64,000 nt of DNA. Origin: CG1-02-35-72 sp045046885. GTDB lineage: Bacteria; Bacteroidota; Bacteroidia; Flavobacteriales; Flavobacteriaceae. The position numbers were made by a program, and so were the translations under genes. The stretch covers positions 1 through 64,000 of the forward strand of contig JASFYX010000009.1 in assembly GCA_045046885.1 (NCBI GenBank), written 5' to 3'. A model generated the notes under the pieces. It saw only the letters and a program-made list of their open reading frames with translations. It did not search any database and had not been told where the DNA came from. This document shows, piece after piece, positions 44,801 to 54,007 of this stretch (the stretch's first letter is position 1; each line of letters begins with the position of its first letter).

Positions 44801-46678
44801 TTAACGCCCCATATAAACAAGTAAAACCGAAACATCTGATGGCGATACACCTGAAATGCGACTTGCTTGTGCTATGGTTGTGGGTTTAATTTTGGTGAGT
44901 TTTTGACGTGCTTCAATAGAAACAGAATTCAGTTTGCTATAATCAAAACTCACTGGTATTTTTATATTTTCTAAGCGGCTCAACTTTGCAACATTGTTTT
45001 TTTCTTTCTCTATATAACCCGAATATTTTATAAATATTTCTACCTGGGTCAACGCTTCTATATCGGTGTTATTTTCTGAAACAAATTGAGCCACTTCTGA
45101 TATGCTCAAAATCGTTTCAAAGGGCAACTGTGGTCTTGCGGCTATTTTAAACAACTTCATAGATTGTTTAATTGGCGTCGATTTATACTTTTCTAAAATA
45201 GGGTTGATAACCTCTGGTTTAACACTTAAATCTTTTATAAAATTGATTAATTTTTCTGATTGTGCTTGTTTAATATTTACTAAATCTAAACGCTCTTTAC
45301 TTGCTAAACCAATTTTAAAAGATTTTTCTGTCAGCCTAATATCCGCATTATCTTGTCTTAACAAGGTGCGGTATTCTGCTCTTGATGTAAACATGCGATA
45401 AGGTTCTTCTGTCCCTTTGGTTATCAAATCATCAATTAAAACACCTATGTAAGCTTCGCTTCTAGAAAGGGTAAATTCTGATTTGCCCTGTACTTTTAAG
45501 GCCGCATTAATACCCGCCATTAAACCTTGTGCTGCGGCTTCTTCATAACCCGTTGTGCCATTAATTTGCCCTGCAAAGAAAAGATTAGATATCTGTTTGG
45601 TTTCTAAATTATGCTTTAATTGTGTCGGCGGAAAATAATCGTATTCTATAGCATAGCCATATCTAAAAAATTTAACTTTTTCAAATCCGGCGACTTTTCT
45701 AAGAGCGCTATCTTGAATGTCTTCTGGTAACGAAGTAGAAAATCCATTGACGTAAACTTCAACAGTATCCCAACCTTCGGGTTCTATAAATAATTGATGT
45801 CGGTCTTTTGTAGCAAACCTATCTATCTTATCTTCGATTGAAGGACAATATCTTGGTCCAATACTTTTAATACGCCCATTAAACATGGGCGATCTATCAA
45901 AACCCGAACGCAACACATCATGCACTTCTTGACTTGTATATGTCATAAAACAAGAGCGTTGTTTTGTCAATGCTTTTGTTGTAGTTGAATAAGAAAATTT
46001 TTCTGGATGTTCATCACCAGGCTGTTCTATCATTTTAGAATAGTCTAAAGAACGGCCATCAACTCTAGGAGGTGTACCTGTTTTCATACGTCCAGATTCG
46101 AATCCTTTTTCCAATAAAGTCTCGGTTATACCAGTTGACGCACTTTCTCCAGCGCGACCACCACCAAATTGTTTATCACCAATATGAATGAGTCCATTTA
46201 AAAAAGTCCCCGCGGTTAAAATAACAGTCTTAGCTTTTATTGATAAACCCAATACTGTTTTGACGCCTACAATTGTATCTCCATCGAATAATAAACCATT
46301 TACAGAATCTTGATAAAAATCTAAATTATATGTTTGCTCTAACATTAAGCGCCAAGTTTCGGAAAAACGCATACGGTCACTTTGTGCGCGCGGACTCCAC
46401 ATAGCGGGTCCTTTTGATTTATTGAGCATTTTAAACTGAATAGCCGTCTTGTCTGTAACGATACCGCTATAACCACCCAAAGCGTCAATTTCTCTTACAA
46501 TTTGCCCTTTAGCAATACCACCCATAGCTGGATTACAACTCATCTGTGCGATGTTTTGTAAACTCATTGTTATAAGTAAAGTGTGGGCGCCAAGGTTAGC
46601 ACTAGCAGCTGATGCTTCACTACCGGCGTGGCCACCACCAACTACTATAACATCGTATGTTGTATTAAAAAAACTCAT
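44801..46678 (-). CDS. mnmG: tRNA uridine 5-carboxymethylaminomethyl modification enzyme MnmG
   Basis: This 625-residue FAD enzyme works with MnmE to install the 5-carboxymethylaminomethyl group on wobble U34 of certain tRNAs. The FAD-binding N-terminus is YDVIVVGGGHAGSEAS. MSCNPAMGGIAKGQIVREID, LTAGTFLNGLIHIGD and QINGTTGYEEAAAQGLMAGI are signature motifs of the GidA family. Length is normal. It is flanked by two parS sites, and mnmG is often near the replication origin. Confidence 0.97.
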   Translation of the reverse strand: MSFFNTTYDVIVVGGGHAGSEASAASANLGAHTLLITMSLQNIAQMSCNPAMGGIAKGQIVREIDALGGYSGIVTDKTAIQFKMLNKSKGPAMWSPRAQSDRMRFSETWRLMLEQTYNLDFYQDSVNGLLFDGDTIVGVKTVLGLSIKAKTVILTAGTFLNGLIHIGDKQFGGGRAGESASTGITETLLEKGFESGRMKTGTPPRVDGRSLDYSKMIEQPGDEHPEKFSYSTTTKALTKQRSCFMTYTSQEVHDVLRSGFDRSPMFNGRIKSIGPRYCPSIEDKIDRFATKDRHQLFIEPEGWDTVEVYVNGFSTSLPEDIQDSALRKVAGFEKVKFFRYGYAIEYDYFPPTQLKHNLETKQISNLFFAGQINGTTGYEEAAAQGLMAGINAALKVQGKSEFTLSRSEAYIGVLIDDLITKGTEEPYRMFTSRAEYRTLLRQDNADIRLTEKSFKIGLASKERLDLVNIKQAQSEKLINFIKDLSVKPEVINPILEKYKSTPIKQSMKLFKIAARPQLPFETILSISEVAQFVSENNTDIEALTQVEIFIKYSGYIEKEKNNVAKLSRLENIKIPVSFDYSKLNSVSIEARQKLTKIKPTTIAQASRISGVSPSDVSVLLVYMGR

Positions 46679-46687
46679 CAGTTATTT

Positions 46688-46703
46688 TGTTTCACGTGAA
46701 ACT
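46688..46703. promoter_or_regulatory. parS-like ParB-binding site 2
   Basis: TGTTTCACGTGAAACT, the same 16-mer as at 44779-44794, lies 10 bp upstream of the mnmG ATG, in the gap between ybeY and mnmG. Spacing of the two sites is 1.9 kb. ParB binding here could also affect mnmG transcription, because the site sits in its 5' region. Confidence 0.8.
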
Positions 46704-46716
46704 AATCGTTCTCAAT

Positions 46717-47130
46717 TTAAAAATTGCGCAAAGATAAGTAATAATCTTCTTTAGCACGCATTTGGGCTTTCTCGTTGTCTGTCTTGTCATTATAACCGCA
46801 GTAATGTAATATACCGTGAATCATAACACGGTGTAATTCATCTGTAAAATTAGTTTTAAATGTTTTGGCATTTTCTATGACGCGTTCTACCGATATAAAT
46901 ATATCTCCCGAAATAATCTTTCCCATGGTATAATCAAAACTAATTACATCTGTTAATGTGTTGTGTTTTAGATATTTAATGTTTTTTTCTAAGAGATAAG
47001 TATCATCGCAAAATATATAATTTATGTCGCCTGGTTTTAGCGCTTCTTTTATTATTGCATTTTCTATCCAATCATTAATTGATTGATTTATAGATATATT
47101 TATTGGAACAAGTTCATTAAAAGCAATCAT
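46717..47130 (-). CDS. ybeY: Endoribonuclease YbeY
   Basis: This 137-residue metal-dependent endoribonuclease acts in rRNA 3'-end maturation and ribosome quality control. LTDVISFDY and GDIFISVERV are conserved strands. The metal site HGILHYCGYND holds His105 and His109 with Asp115 where most bacteria have a third His; this variant seems usual in Bacteroidota. Its ATG overlaps the DUF4175 gene by 4 bp (ATGA). It precedes parS site 2 and mnmG on the same strand. Confidence 0.94.
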   Translation of the reverse strand: MIAFNELVPINISINQSINDWIENAIIKEALKPGDINYIFCDDTYLLEKNIKYLKHNTLTDVISFDYTMGKIISGDIFISVERVIENAKTFKTNFTDELHRVMIHGILHYCGYNDKTDNEKAQMRAKEDYYLSLRNF

Positions 47131-50100
47131 ATACTGTCTTTAAAATAGTGTTGTACTTTCTTTTGATAAGGCAATTTTAAAAGGAGTGGTTTTCTGTTTA
47201 ACATTTCATTTTTTTGAGTGCTGTCTTTTGTAAATTTTAAAGCCTTTATCAACCTATCACTAAATTGTTTTGTGTTTGTTGTGGCCTCTCTTTTAGTATC
47301 AGTTCCTTTTTTGAGTTTCGCTTTTTCAAGCTTTAAAAGCTCGTGTTGCAATTCTGTCATTTTTTGCAAAACAGTATTAGAAAAACCTTTATCTAAAAGT
47401 TGCTTTTCTAAATCGTCCATTAGTTTTTGCGCTTTACTGCCTTTTTCACCAGATTTTCCTGCGCTTTTAAGTAAATCGTCTAAAGCTTGTTTAAGCGCTT
47501 CTTGTTGTTTGTAAATTTCATATTGTTGTTCGCTCATTTCCTCATTTTTACCTTTTCCCGATTTACCTTTCTTTATACCTTTTTTAAGGTCTTGTATAAT
47601 CTTAGATTGCTTTTTAATGATATCAGGTAAACTAAAAGATTGCGCATTTTTACCCTTTTTTCCTTTTCCCATAGAGGGATTTGGATTCTGTAACCGATCT
47701 AGCATATTACTTAAAAGAAGCGCTAGGTTATTAGAAGCCGTCATAGCATACTGTTGATTGCTATTACCGCGACTTATTTTGTTCTCTGCCAAATTTTTCA
47801 GCGCCATGTCTATATTGTAATGTGTGTCTAAAATTTCATCTTGTATTTTAGCAGACAAACGCGGCATCCTTAGAGAGAGTGTATATAAACTATCATCAAC
47901 GTGCTCAAAGTAGTCTTTTAAAACTTGCTGTTGACGTAACCTTTTAGAGAAATCGGGATGTTTGTCATCTATTTGTTTAAATTCATTCATAAGTGTTTCT
48001 TGATCGAGAGAATAAATAAGCAGATTGTCTAAAATTACTTGTAAAGTTTCAATATTTTCTTCGTGCCGTTGCGCCCCGCCTCCCATCATAGATTGTTGCA
48101 TTTTCTTACCCATCTGCGCCATTTTCTTGGCAGCCGATTTTTGATTTGAAATGGCTTCTTTTTGATGCTTATTTTTAAGATTCTGTGCCGTTTTTTTTAA
48201 ATCTTCATTAATTTGAAATTCTTCTCTATTTGTTTTAGGAATCGCCATAGGTTTGTTAAGTGTTTTGTTATCCTTTTTAACTTCCTCAATGGCTTTTCTG
48301 ATATTTTTAAATTGCTTATTTATAGCTTCTTGTTTAATAGGGTTGTTGTCTTTAGACTTCGCTAAAGAGTCTTGTTTTGAACTTAAATTCACTATGTCTT
48401 TACTGATATTTGTGAGCTTTTTATCTATATAAAAACGTTTGGTAAGTTCTAAAATACGTTCTAAAGTGCGTTTGTTTTGTTTGCTTTGCTGATTAAACTT
48501 TTCAAGCTTTTTTAATAGACCATCCTTGTCTAATTTTTTGGCTAATTTTTTTAATTCTTCTAAGGTTTTCTCTTTTTTAAGAAGCTCTTTTGCTTCTTCT
48601 AACCTTTTATTCAAATTTTCTTTTTGGTCTTTAAGATCTCCTTTTTTTAGATTGTTTTTATTGAGGTTTTTCTGCAAATCATTTAAATGATTGTTTATAA
48701 GATTTTGTTCTTTCTGTCTGCGTTTTAAAAGCTCTTTTATTTGCTTGGCATCATTCCATTTAAAATTGGCCTGATTTTTAAGTTTATCAGTAACAGATTT
48801 TAAGTTCTTTTCAATTTCTTTAATAAAATTTTTATCTCTCTGAAGCGCATTAATACTCTTTTTCTGTGCATTTAAACTTGCTTTAGTAAGTTCTAAATCT
48901 GTTTTATTATAATATTTAAATACAGGGCTTTTTGCTGATTTTGATCCATTTACAGCATCGTTATCATAAACTTCAAAATAAAAACTGTACTCCTGACCCT
49001 GAATGAGATTTAAAGCATTGTTATTAGGGTTTAAGGCATAATAAAACGTATCGAAAATGGTGCTCTTTATGTCAATAGCTTTGTACTGTTTTTCTTTAGG
49101 AATTCCTGTTTTATAATAAACTAATTCAAGTTTTTTAAGACCATAATCATCACTAATTTGTCCGCCAAATTGTGCTTCGCCATAATTAACAGAATCGATA
49201 TCTGAAGTGACCGAAATTTTTGGAAACTCATCTTTTACAACCAAAACAGTATAAGAGAGTTTTTCAAAGTTTTTTAAGTCGTTGTTTGAAGTGCTTATTT
49301 TATAGTTCAGCGTTTTTAATAAACGTTCAGAGTGGCTATAATTATCAACATCATTACTTTTAAATAATGTCCTTTTTTTATTAATTATAAAACTGATTTT
49401 ATTAGTTTGCTTTGTCTGTAATTGCCATTTGACAATTGTACCTTCAGGTACGGTTGCATTACCCGTATTGTTAACATCAATATCTTTTCTGCGCGTATAT
49501 TTGGGATAATCTAAATGCATTTTAAATAGAGAAATGATGGGTTTTCTTAAAACTTTTACTTTATAAGGACGTGATTTTACATTGTTTGAATGCAAAGTAA
49601 AAGCAAAATCTTCAGTCACATTTTCAAATAAAAAACTAAAGAACCCAAGGGCGTCTTGTTTTAAAAAATAATGCTGATTTCCTACAATTATTTCAGCTTG
49701 GTTAGGTGTTAAAGAACCTTTAGTCGAGATATTTATTCTTAAATCTTGACCCTCTATAACTTTTAGTTCTCTATTTAAAATAGTAAAAGTAAAAGGAGAT
49801 GGTGGCGTATAAACCTTTTGGTAATGCACAATGCGACCAAGGCTTTCTTTAAAAGGATTTGATTTTCCAGAAACTAAAACCACTATTATAATTAAAAAAG
49901 GCAGCAAAAGATATTTAGAAAGATAAAGGTTCTTTTTAAAATCTACAGCTTTCACAAAACTGATATTTTGCAATTTATTGGCTTTTTGCTCTATACTGGC
50001 CAATAATAAATCTGACTGCTGCAAGTTTTCCTCTAGCTGAATCAGGTTGAGTAGTTTATCGTCAACTTCCTTAAAATGAGCGCCAATAATTTTAGAGGCT

Positions 50101-50375
50101 TGAGAAGTATTGATGCCTTTTTTAAGACCTAATAATTTTAAAATAGGTAGTATTATATAAAACACCAACAAGCTTATTTCAACTACAACAAACAACCAAA
50201 ATAAAAGTGTTCTATAAAACGGACTCAGCCAAAAAACGTATTCTAAAAATAGTGTGAATAAAAAATATGACAATCCTAAAACCACAAATACAATACTTCC
50301 TTTTATTAAAATATTAGAGTAATATTTTCTTATAAAGGCAGAAAGTTTTTTATGTATTAATGTAACGTTGTTCAT
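47127..50375 (-). CDS. DUF4175-type membrane protein with long coiled coils
   Basis: This 1082-residue protein has three N-terminal membrane helices (about 23-45, 52-82, 153-172) followed by a large domain with a beta-rich section (about 190-460) and then about 500 residues of charged coiled coil (LKNQANFKWNDAKQ through LEELKKLAKKLDKDG, then AAKKMAQMGKKMQQSMMGGG). Glycine/lysine linkers (MGKGKKGKNAQ, KGKSGKGKNEE) lie near the C-terminus. It matches the Bacteroidota DUF4175 group, whose function is unknown. Topology suggests a cell-envelope scaffold. It starts the unit that runs through ybeY to mnmG. Confidence 0.85.
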   Translation of the reverse strand: MNNVTLIHKKLSAFIRKYYSNILIKGSIVFVVLGLSYFLFTLFLEYVFWLSPFYRTLLFWLFVVVEISLLVFYIILPILKLLGLKKGINTSQASKIIGAHFKEVDDKLLNLIQLEENLQQSDLLLASIEQKANKLQNISFVKAVDFKKNLYLSKYLLLPFLIIIVVLVSGKSNPFKESLGRIVHYQKVYTPPSPFTFTILNRELKVIEGQDLRINISTKGSLTPNQAEIIVGNQHYFLKQDALGFFSFLFENVTEDFAFTLHSNNVKSRPYKVKVLRKPIISLFKMHLDYPKYTRRKDIDVNNTGNATVPEGTIVKWQLQTKQTNKISFIINKKRTLFKSNDVDNYSHSERLLKTLNYKISTSNNDLKNFEKLSYTVLVVKDEFPKISVTSDIDSVNYGEAQFGGQISDDYGLKKLELVYYKTGIPKEKQYKAIDIKSTIFDTFYYALNPNNNALNLIQGQEYSFYFEVYDNDAVNGSKSAKSPVFKYYNKTDLELTKASLNAQKKSINALQRDKNFIKEIEKNLKSVTDKLKNQANFKWNDAKQIKELLKRRQKEQNLINNHLNDLQKNLNKNNLKKGDLKDQKENLNKRLEEAKELLKKEKTLEELKKLAKKLDKDGLLKKLEKFNQQSKQNKRTLERILELTKRFYIDKKLTNISKDIVNLSSKQDSLAKSKDNNPIKQEAINKQFKNIRKAIEEVKKDNKTLNKPMAIPKTNREEFQINEDLKKTAQNLKNKHQKEAISNQKSAAKKMAQMGKKMQQSMMGGGAQRHEENIETLQVILDNLLIYSLDQETLMNEFKQIDDKHPDFSKRLRQQQVLKDYFEHVDDSLYTLSLRMPRLSAKIQDEILDTHYNIDMALKNLAENKISRGNSNQQYAMTASNNLALLLSNMLDRLQNPNPSMGKGKKGKNAQSFSLPDIIKKQSKIIQDLKKGIKKGKSGKGKNEEMSEQQYEIYKQQEALKQALDDLLKSAGKSGEKGSKAQKLMDDLEKQLLDKGFSNTVLQKMTELQHELLKLEKAKLKKGTDTKREATTNTKQFSDRLIKALKFTKDSTQKNEMLNRKPLLLKLPYQKKVQHYFKDSI

Positions 50376-50442
50376 AAAGCTTTAAGCTATTTTAAAAAAT
50401 TTAGTAAAAAAACAGCTTAACAGCAAAGTTATAGTATTCTTT

Positions 50443-51075
50443 TTATATCTCTACTAATTTTTCTTTTATGGCATAAAGCACCATCCCTACACGACTAGCC
50501 ACATTAAATTTATCGAATAAAACTTCTCTGTAGCCATCAATGGTTTTAGGGCTTAAAGACATTTGGTGCGCTATCTGTTTATAGGTCAAATCTGAACAGG
50601 CTAGTGCTAAAAAATCGAGTTCTCTTTGTCTTAATTCTATGGGTTTATTTTTACGTGCTTTAATAAGTGTTTCTGTAATATCGTCAGTGTAAAAGGCGCC
50701 TTTTTCTTTTATCTGTTTTAAAGCTTCTAGTAATACTTTAGGATGAATATCTTTTAACAAATAACCACAAGCACCCGCTAATAACATTTTAATAATTATG
50801 GACTCTTCGTCATTCATTGTGAGTGCTAAAACTTTAACATCTGGATAATTTTCTTTAAGCCATTCAGTCGCTTCAATACCGTTTAAAATTGGCATATTTA
50901 TATCCATTAAAACAATTTCTGGTAGCCGATTTCCTGCTTTAAAATAGTTTATAAGCTTTTGTCCATTTCCTAATTGATCTAAGACTTCATATTTTTTGAA
51001 TTTTTTAATCAATCCCGCTAAGGCTTGAGAAAACAGTAAGTGATCATCTACTATTAGTATGGGTGTTTTATCCAT
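50443..51075 (-). CDS. NarL/LuxR-family response regulator
   Basis: This 210-residue regulator has an N-terminal receiver domain (ILIVDDHLLFSQALAGL, phospho-acceptor Asp58 in VLMDINMPILNG, Lys in CGYLLKDIHP). A C-terminal LuxR-type helix-turn-helix follows (LRQRELDFLALACSDLTYKQ, then MSLSPKTIDGYREVLFDKF). Partner is the kinase encoded 2 bp upstream (51078). Stimulus and targets are unknown, but the two 7-TM proteins encoded earlier in the same unit may act as sensors. Confidence 0.94.
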   Translation of the reverse strand: MDKTPILIVDDHLLFSQALAGLIKKFKKYEVLDQLGNGQKLINYFKAGNRLPEIVLMDINMPILNGIEATEWLKENYPDVKVLALTMNDEESIIIKMLLAGACGYLLKDIHPKVLLEALKQIKEKGAFYTDDITETLIKARKNKPIELRQRELDFLALACSDLTYKQIAHQMSLSPKTIDGYREVLFDKFNVASRVGMVLYAIKEKLVEI

Positions 51076-51077
51076 TT

Positions 51078-51857
51078 TTAAATGCGTTTATAATTAATAA
51101 AAATACAGGTTCCTTTATTTATTTTAGACTCTAATTTAAATGATGCACCTATAAGTTTGGCCCGACTCTTCATAGTTTCTAAGCCTAGGCCGTTTTGTTT
51201 TTCTTTACTTTGCATATCAAATCCAATGCCATTATCTTCTGCTTTTATCTCTAAGAACTCAGGCTTATAATTGAGCTTTACATTTAATTCAGAGCTTTTG
51301 GCGTGCTTAAGCGAGTTATTGAAAAATTCTTGTACAATTCTAAAGAGAATAATGCTGTTTTTATTTTTGAGCTTATACGGTTCTCCTATTACTTCTAAAT
51401 TGGCCTCTATAAAATTCATCCTGTTATAGCGACTTAATTCCATTTTAACAGCTTTTAAAAAACCAAGCGTCCTAAAATTTGCTGGATTTAAAGATTTGGC
51501 TAAATTTCTTAATTCCTGCAAACTTTTACCTATTAAATCGCTTGTTTCTTTAAGTTCTTTTTGCTGTTCTTTGGCTAAATTTAGTTGAAAAACATTGAGT
51601 TGCATTTTAGCGACAGATAGAAGTTGCCCAACATTGTCATGAATTTCCCAACTGATATTTTCAAGCGTTTTTTTCCTTATTTCAATTTTAGACAATGTGA
51701 TTTCTTCTTCAAACCTCTTCCTTTGCTCTGCTTGTTGCTGTAGGTATTTTGCCTTTTTAGCTTGAAAATAGAGGAAGAAAACGATAAGTGCCCCTCCTAA
51801 AATAACCAGCACTAATGATATACCGAATATTAAAATTTTTATTTCTTCTTTGTCCAT
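51078..51857 (-). CDS. NarX-type sensor histidine kinase
   Basis: This 259-residue kinase has one N-terminal membrane helix (about 8-32), a short coiled coil, then HisKA_3 with the phosphorylated His73 in NISWEIHDNVGQLLS, and a HATPase_c domain with the N box (FFNNSLKHAKSSE), G1 (DNGIGFD) and G2 (NGLGLETMKSRAKL). It lacks any input domain of its own. The start overlaps the upstream 7-TM gene by 19 bp, so the 7-TM protein is probably its sensory partner. Confidence 0.93.
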   Translation of the reverse strand: MDKEEIKILIFGISLVLVILGGALIVFFLYFQAKKAKYLQQQAEQRKRFEEEITLSKIEIRKKTLENISWEIHDNVGQLLSVAKMQLNVFQLNLAKEQQKELKETSDLIGKSLQELRNLAKSLNPANFRTLGFLKAVKMELSRYNRMNFIEANLEVIGEPYKLKNKNSIILFRIVQEFFNNSLKHAKSSELNVKLNYKPEFLEIKAEDNGIGFDMQSKEKQNGLGLETMKSRAKLIGASFKLESKINKGTCIFINYKRI

Positions 51858-52474
51858 ATAAAACCTAAGCTATAGCAAATTGACGTTATTAAGTTTAAAA
51901 GTAATAAAATATAGCCATAGGTTAACCCATTGCTGTAATTAATATACCTAGTTGTTATAAAAACAGGGATAAAGCCTAGTTGAAACAGAAATACACCCAT
52001 TGCGACCCAAAATATTTGATAGTGTTTAAGTTTTAATATAAAATCACTATTAAGTACTTCTGTAAAAAAAAGTACTATTGTAATAATTAAAGTTGTACTT
52101 CCAAAAAACCATATATATGACTGGTAATGGTCAAATATATTTTCATAAAAAATATTGCTTACAAGTGCTACCAATATAAACCCAAACATAAACAATTTAA
52201 CAAGTAGTTTGTTTCTTGTTTTTCTAAGGTACTTGTTAAATAACCAATAAAAAAACAAATAATACACAATGGCGTAAATATTAAAGATTATATAATTTGG
52301 CATTTCAAAATTAAAGCCCACTAACAAACCCATCATTTCTGTTAAAAAACCATATACCAAAAACCATAAAAAATACTTTAACAATGTGTGTTTATACCTT
52401 TTATAAAAAAATACACCTATTATAATAGTTATAAGCTCTAAAGAATTTATAGAATAGGGCAGTAAATAAATCAT
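51839..52474 (-). CDS. 7-TM membrane protein, paralogue 2
   Basis: This 211-residue protein has seven predicted membrane helices and no catalytic motif. It is a diverged duplicate of the gene at 52522: both share the PNYIIFNIY/PNYIVYNIY strand, KYINYSHGLTYGYILLLLNLITS-like segment and FWVAxGVxLFxLGFxPVF. I chose the ATG at 52474 (MIYLLPYSIN), which aligns with the paralogue's start; the TTG at 52549 would add 25 residues that overlap the neighbour. The protein resembles small 7-TM sensor domains, so it may supply the signal to the kinase at 51078. Confidence 0.8.
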   Translation of the reverse strand: MIYLLPYSINSLELITIIIGVFFYKRYKHTLLKYFLWFLVYGFLTEMMGLLVGFNFEMPNYIIFNIYAIVYYLFFYWLFNKYLRKTRNKLLVKLFMFGFILVALVSNIFYENIFDHYQSYIWFFGSTTLIITIVLFFTEVLNSDFILKLKHYQIFWVAMGVFLFQLGFIPVFITTRYINYSNGLTYGYILLLLNLITSICYSLGFIWTKKK

Positions 52475-52521
52475 ATTTTCTATAGTAAAATAATATTCTT
52501 TAAAAATTGGCGCAAACCCAT

Positions 52522-53175
52522 TTAATAATCCACTCCTTTGTTTGACCAAATAAACCCTAAACTAAAACATACTGAAGTTATAAGGTTTAAAAGTAATAAA
52601 ATATAACCATAAGTTAAACCATGTGAATAATTAATATATTTATTTGCAATAAATACAGGTGTAAATCCCAGTTCGAAAAGTAAAACTCCCGCAGCCACCC
52701 AAAAAATTAATACATTTTTAATTTTTAAAATAGCCTCACTATTTAAAATTTCTATAAAAAATATAAGAATGGTAACAATTAATAAAATTCCCCCAAAGAA
52801 ATAGAAATACGATTGAGAGTCTTTAAAAATGTTCTGAACAAAAAGAGTATTTATTATAAAAAATAATACGGTGAGGTATATAAAATATTTTACTATTTGT
52901 TTACTTTTTGTCTTTTTTAAATATTTTGAAAATAGCCAAAGTAAAAACATCGCACGTATAAATACGTAAATATTATAAACAATATAATTAGGATACTTAA
53001 AAACAATTGACACAACAATCCCCATCGCTTCTGTAAAAATTCCATACCACAATAGAAATAAAAAATACTTTAATGGTGTGTTCTTGTATTTTTTGTAATG
53101 AAAACTTCCTATAATAGCCGTAATTATTATTATCGCATCGAGAGTAAATGGCAATATATAAACCATGTATTTCAT
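52522..53175 (-). CDS. 7-TM membrane protein, paralogue 1
   Basis: This 217-residue protein has seven predicted helices (about 5-25, 35-60, 67-88, 96-115, 125-146, 153-175, 187-210). It is similar in sequence and topology to paralogue 2 and is probably the older copy or its twin. No enzyme motif is visible; conserved polar residues include an Asn-Tyr pair in each copy (KYPNYIVYN, KYINYSHG). It is the first gene of the four-gene two-component unit. ATGs at 53175 and 53166 are both usable. Confidence 0.8.
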   Translation of the reverse strand: MKYMVYILPFTLDAIIIITAIIGSFHYKKYKNTPLKYFLFLLWYGIFTEAMGIVVSIVFKYPNYIVYNIYVFIRAMFLLWLFSKYLKKTKSKQIVKYFIYLTVLFFIINTLFVQNIFKDSQSYFYFFGGILLIVTILIFFIEILNSEAILKIKNVLIFWVAAGVLLFELGFTPVFIANKYINYSHGLTYGYILLLLNLITSVCFSLGFIWSNKGVDY

Positions 53176-53226
53176 TTAATCAATTTAAGATGAAATTCAA
53201 CTTTTGTCTAGCGGATTATTTATGAT

Positions 53227-53640
53227 CTAATTGTTTGGATAACTTGCGTGAGGAGGCCAGCCGGTTTGTCCCATATTAAGAGGGTCTATTTCTGTAATAT
53301 CAGGACTAGATGACTCTTGCGAAACAGTCATGGCTTTTCTTTGATTAGCTTTTGTGCCGGTAGGTGCCAAAAATATTGTTGTAGAATTACTTTTGCCTGA
53401 AGCGTGATCATTTTCAGGATAAGAACCTACATAAAAACGAATACCTTCCACGTTATAGCCCTTTTCGCGGCCTTGTGCTTCAATATAAGCAATGTATTCT
53501 TTTAACTCTTCTAAAGAATACCAGGTTGAACGGTTGTCTTGTGCGTTAATTGCCCTGCTAATAGCGGCATGTTTTGTGTCATGAGCTTTACACAACTCTA
53601 TAGCGCGCTCTTTGGTAATTAGATTGTTTGGTTTTTTCAT
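53227..53640 (-). CDS. Hypothetical protein (137 residues)
   Basis: I do not recognise this 137-residue soluble protein. It is helical at the N-terminus (ITKERAIELCKAHDTKHAAI), has a central conserved-looking segment (GIRFYVGSYPENDHASG, then STTIFLAPTGT) and a proline-rich tail ending GWPPHASYPNN. No signal peptide or membrane helix is visible. Its own promoter must lie upstream of 53640. Similar proteins seem to occur in other flavobacteria as hypothetical proteins. Confidence 0.7.
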   Translation of the reverse strand: MKKPNNLITKERAIELCKAHDTKHAAISRAINAQDNRSTWYSLEELKEYIAYIEAQGREKGYNVEGIRFYVGSYPENDHASGKSNSTTIFLAPTGTKANQRKAMTVSQESSSPDITEIDPLNMGQTGWPPHASYPNN

Positions 53641-53807
53641 AATTAATTAGTTTTTAAAATTATCGAATTCCAAATATAGTTATTTTCATTTGTAACTATT
53701 GTTTTTAAAATTAAAAAGGGGGATTTTCCCCTCTTTTGGCTAGGGAATACACTTACAAACTAGATAGTTATAGTTCTTATATTTGAATTCTTATTATTAG
53801 AATTAAT

Positions 53808-53933
53808 ATGTCGTATATCAAAAATTATAAAGCTAAAAAACGCCTCTTAATCATAATGAGCATTGTTTTTGTAATAGCTTTATTCTTGAATTTTTACCTC
53901 ATTTTTAAGGTGTTTATTTATAAAGGCGCTTAA
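53808..53933 (+). CDS. Small single-span membrane protein (41 residues), possible
   Basis: An ORF of 41 codons begins MSYIKNYKAKKRLLIIMS, has one hydrophobic helix (about residues 13-35, with VFVIALFLNFYLIF) after a basic N-terminus, and ends FIYKGA. A TAnnTTTG-type -7 box (TATATTTG, 53778-53785) lies 22 bp before the ATG. The positive-inside layout is that of a small inner-membrane protein. It lies 74 bp upstream of gltX. Length is short and chance ORFs occur in AT-rich DNA, so support is moderate only. Confidence 0.45.
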   Translation: MSYIKNYKAKKRLLIIMSIVFVIALFLNFYLIFKVFIYKGA

Positions 53934-54007
53934 AAAAATATCTTTTTTGGTTAATTAAATTTTAAGTTCTCTACTATAATTTATCTTTGCGTTTTAAAAA
54001 TGTTTAG

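Noticed and set aside
53717..53737. Hairpin AGGGG/CCCCT followed by CTTTT
   Set aside because: It resembles a terminator, but no gene ends just before it on the plus strand; the stem is only five pairs, so I did not list it.
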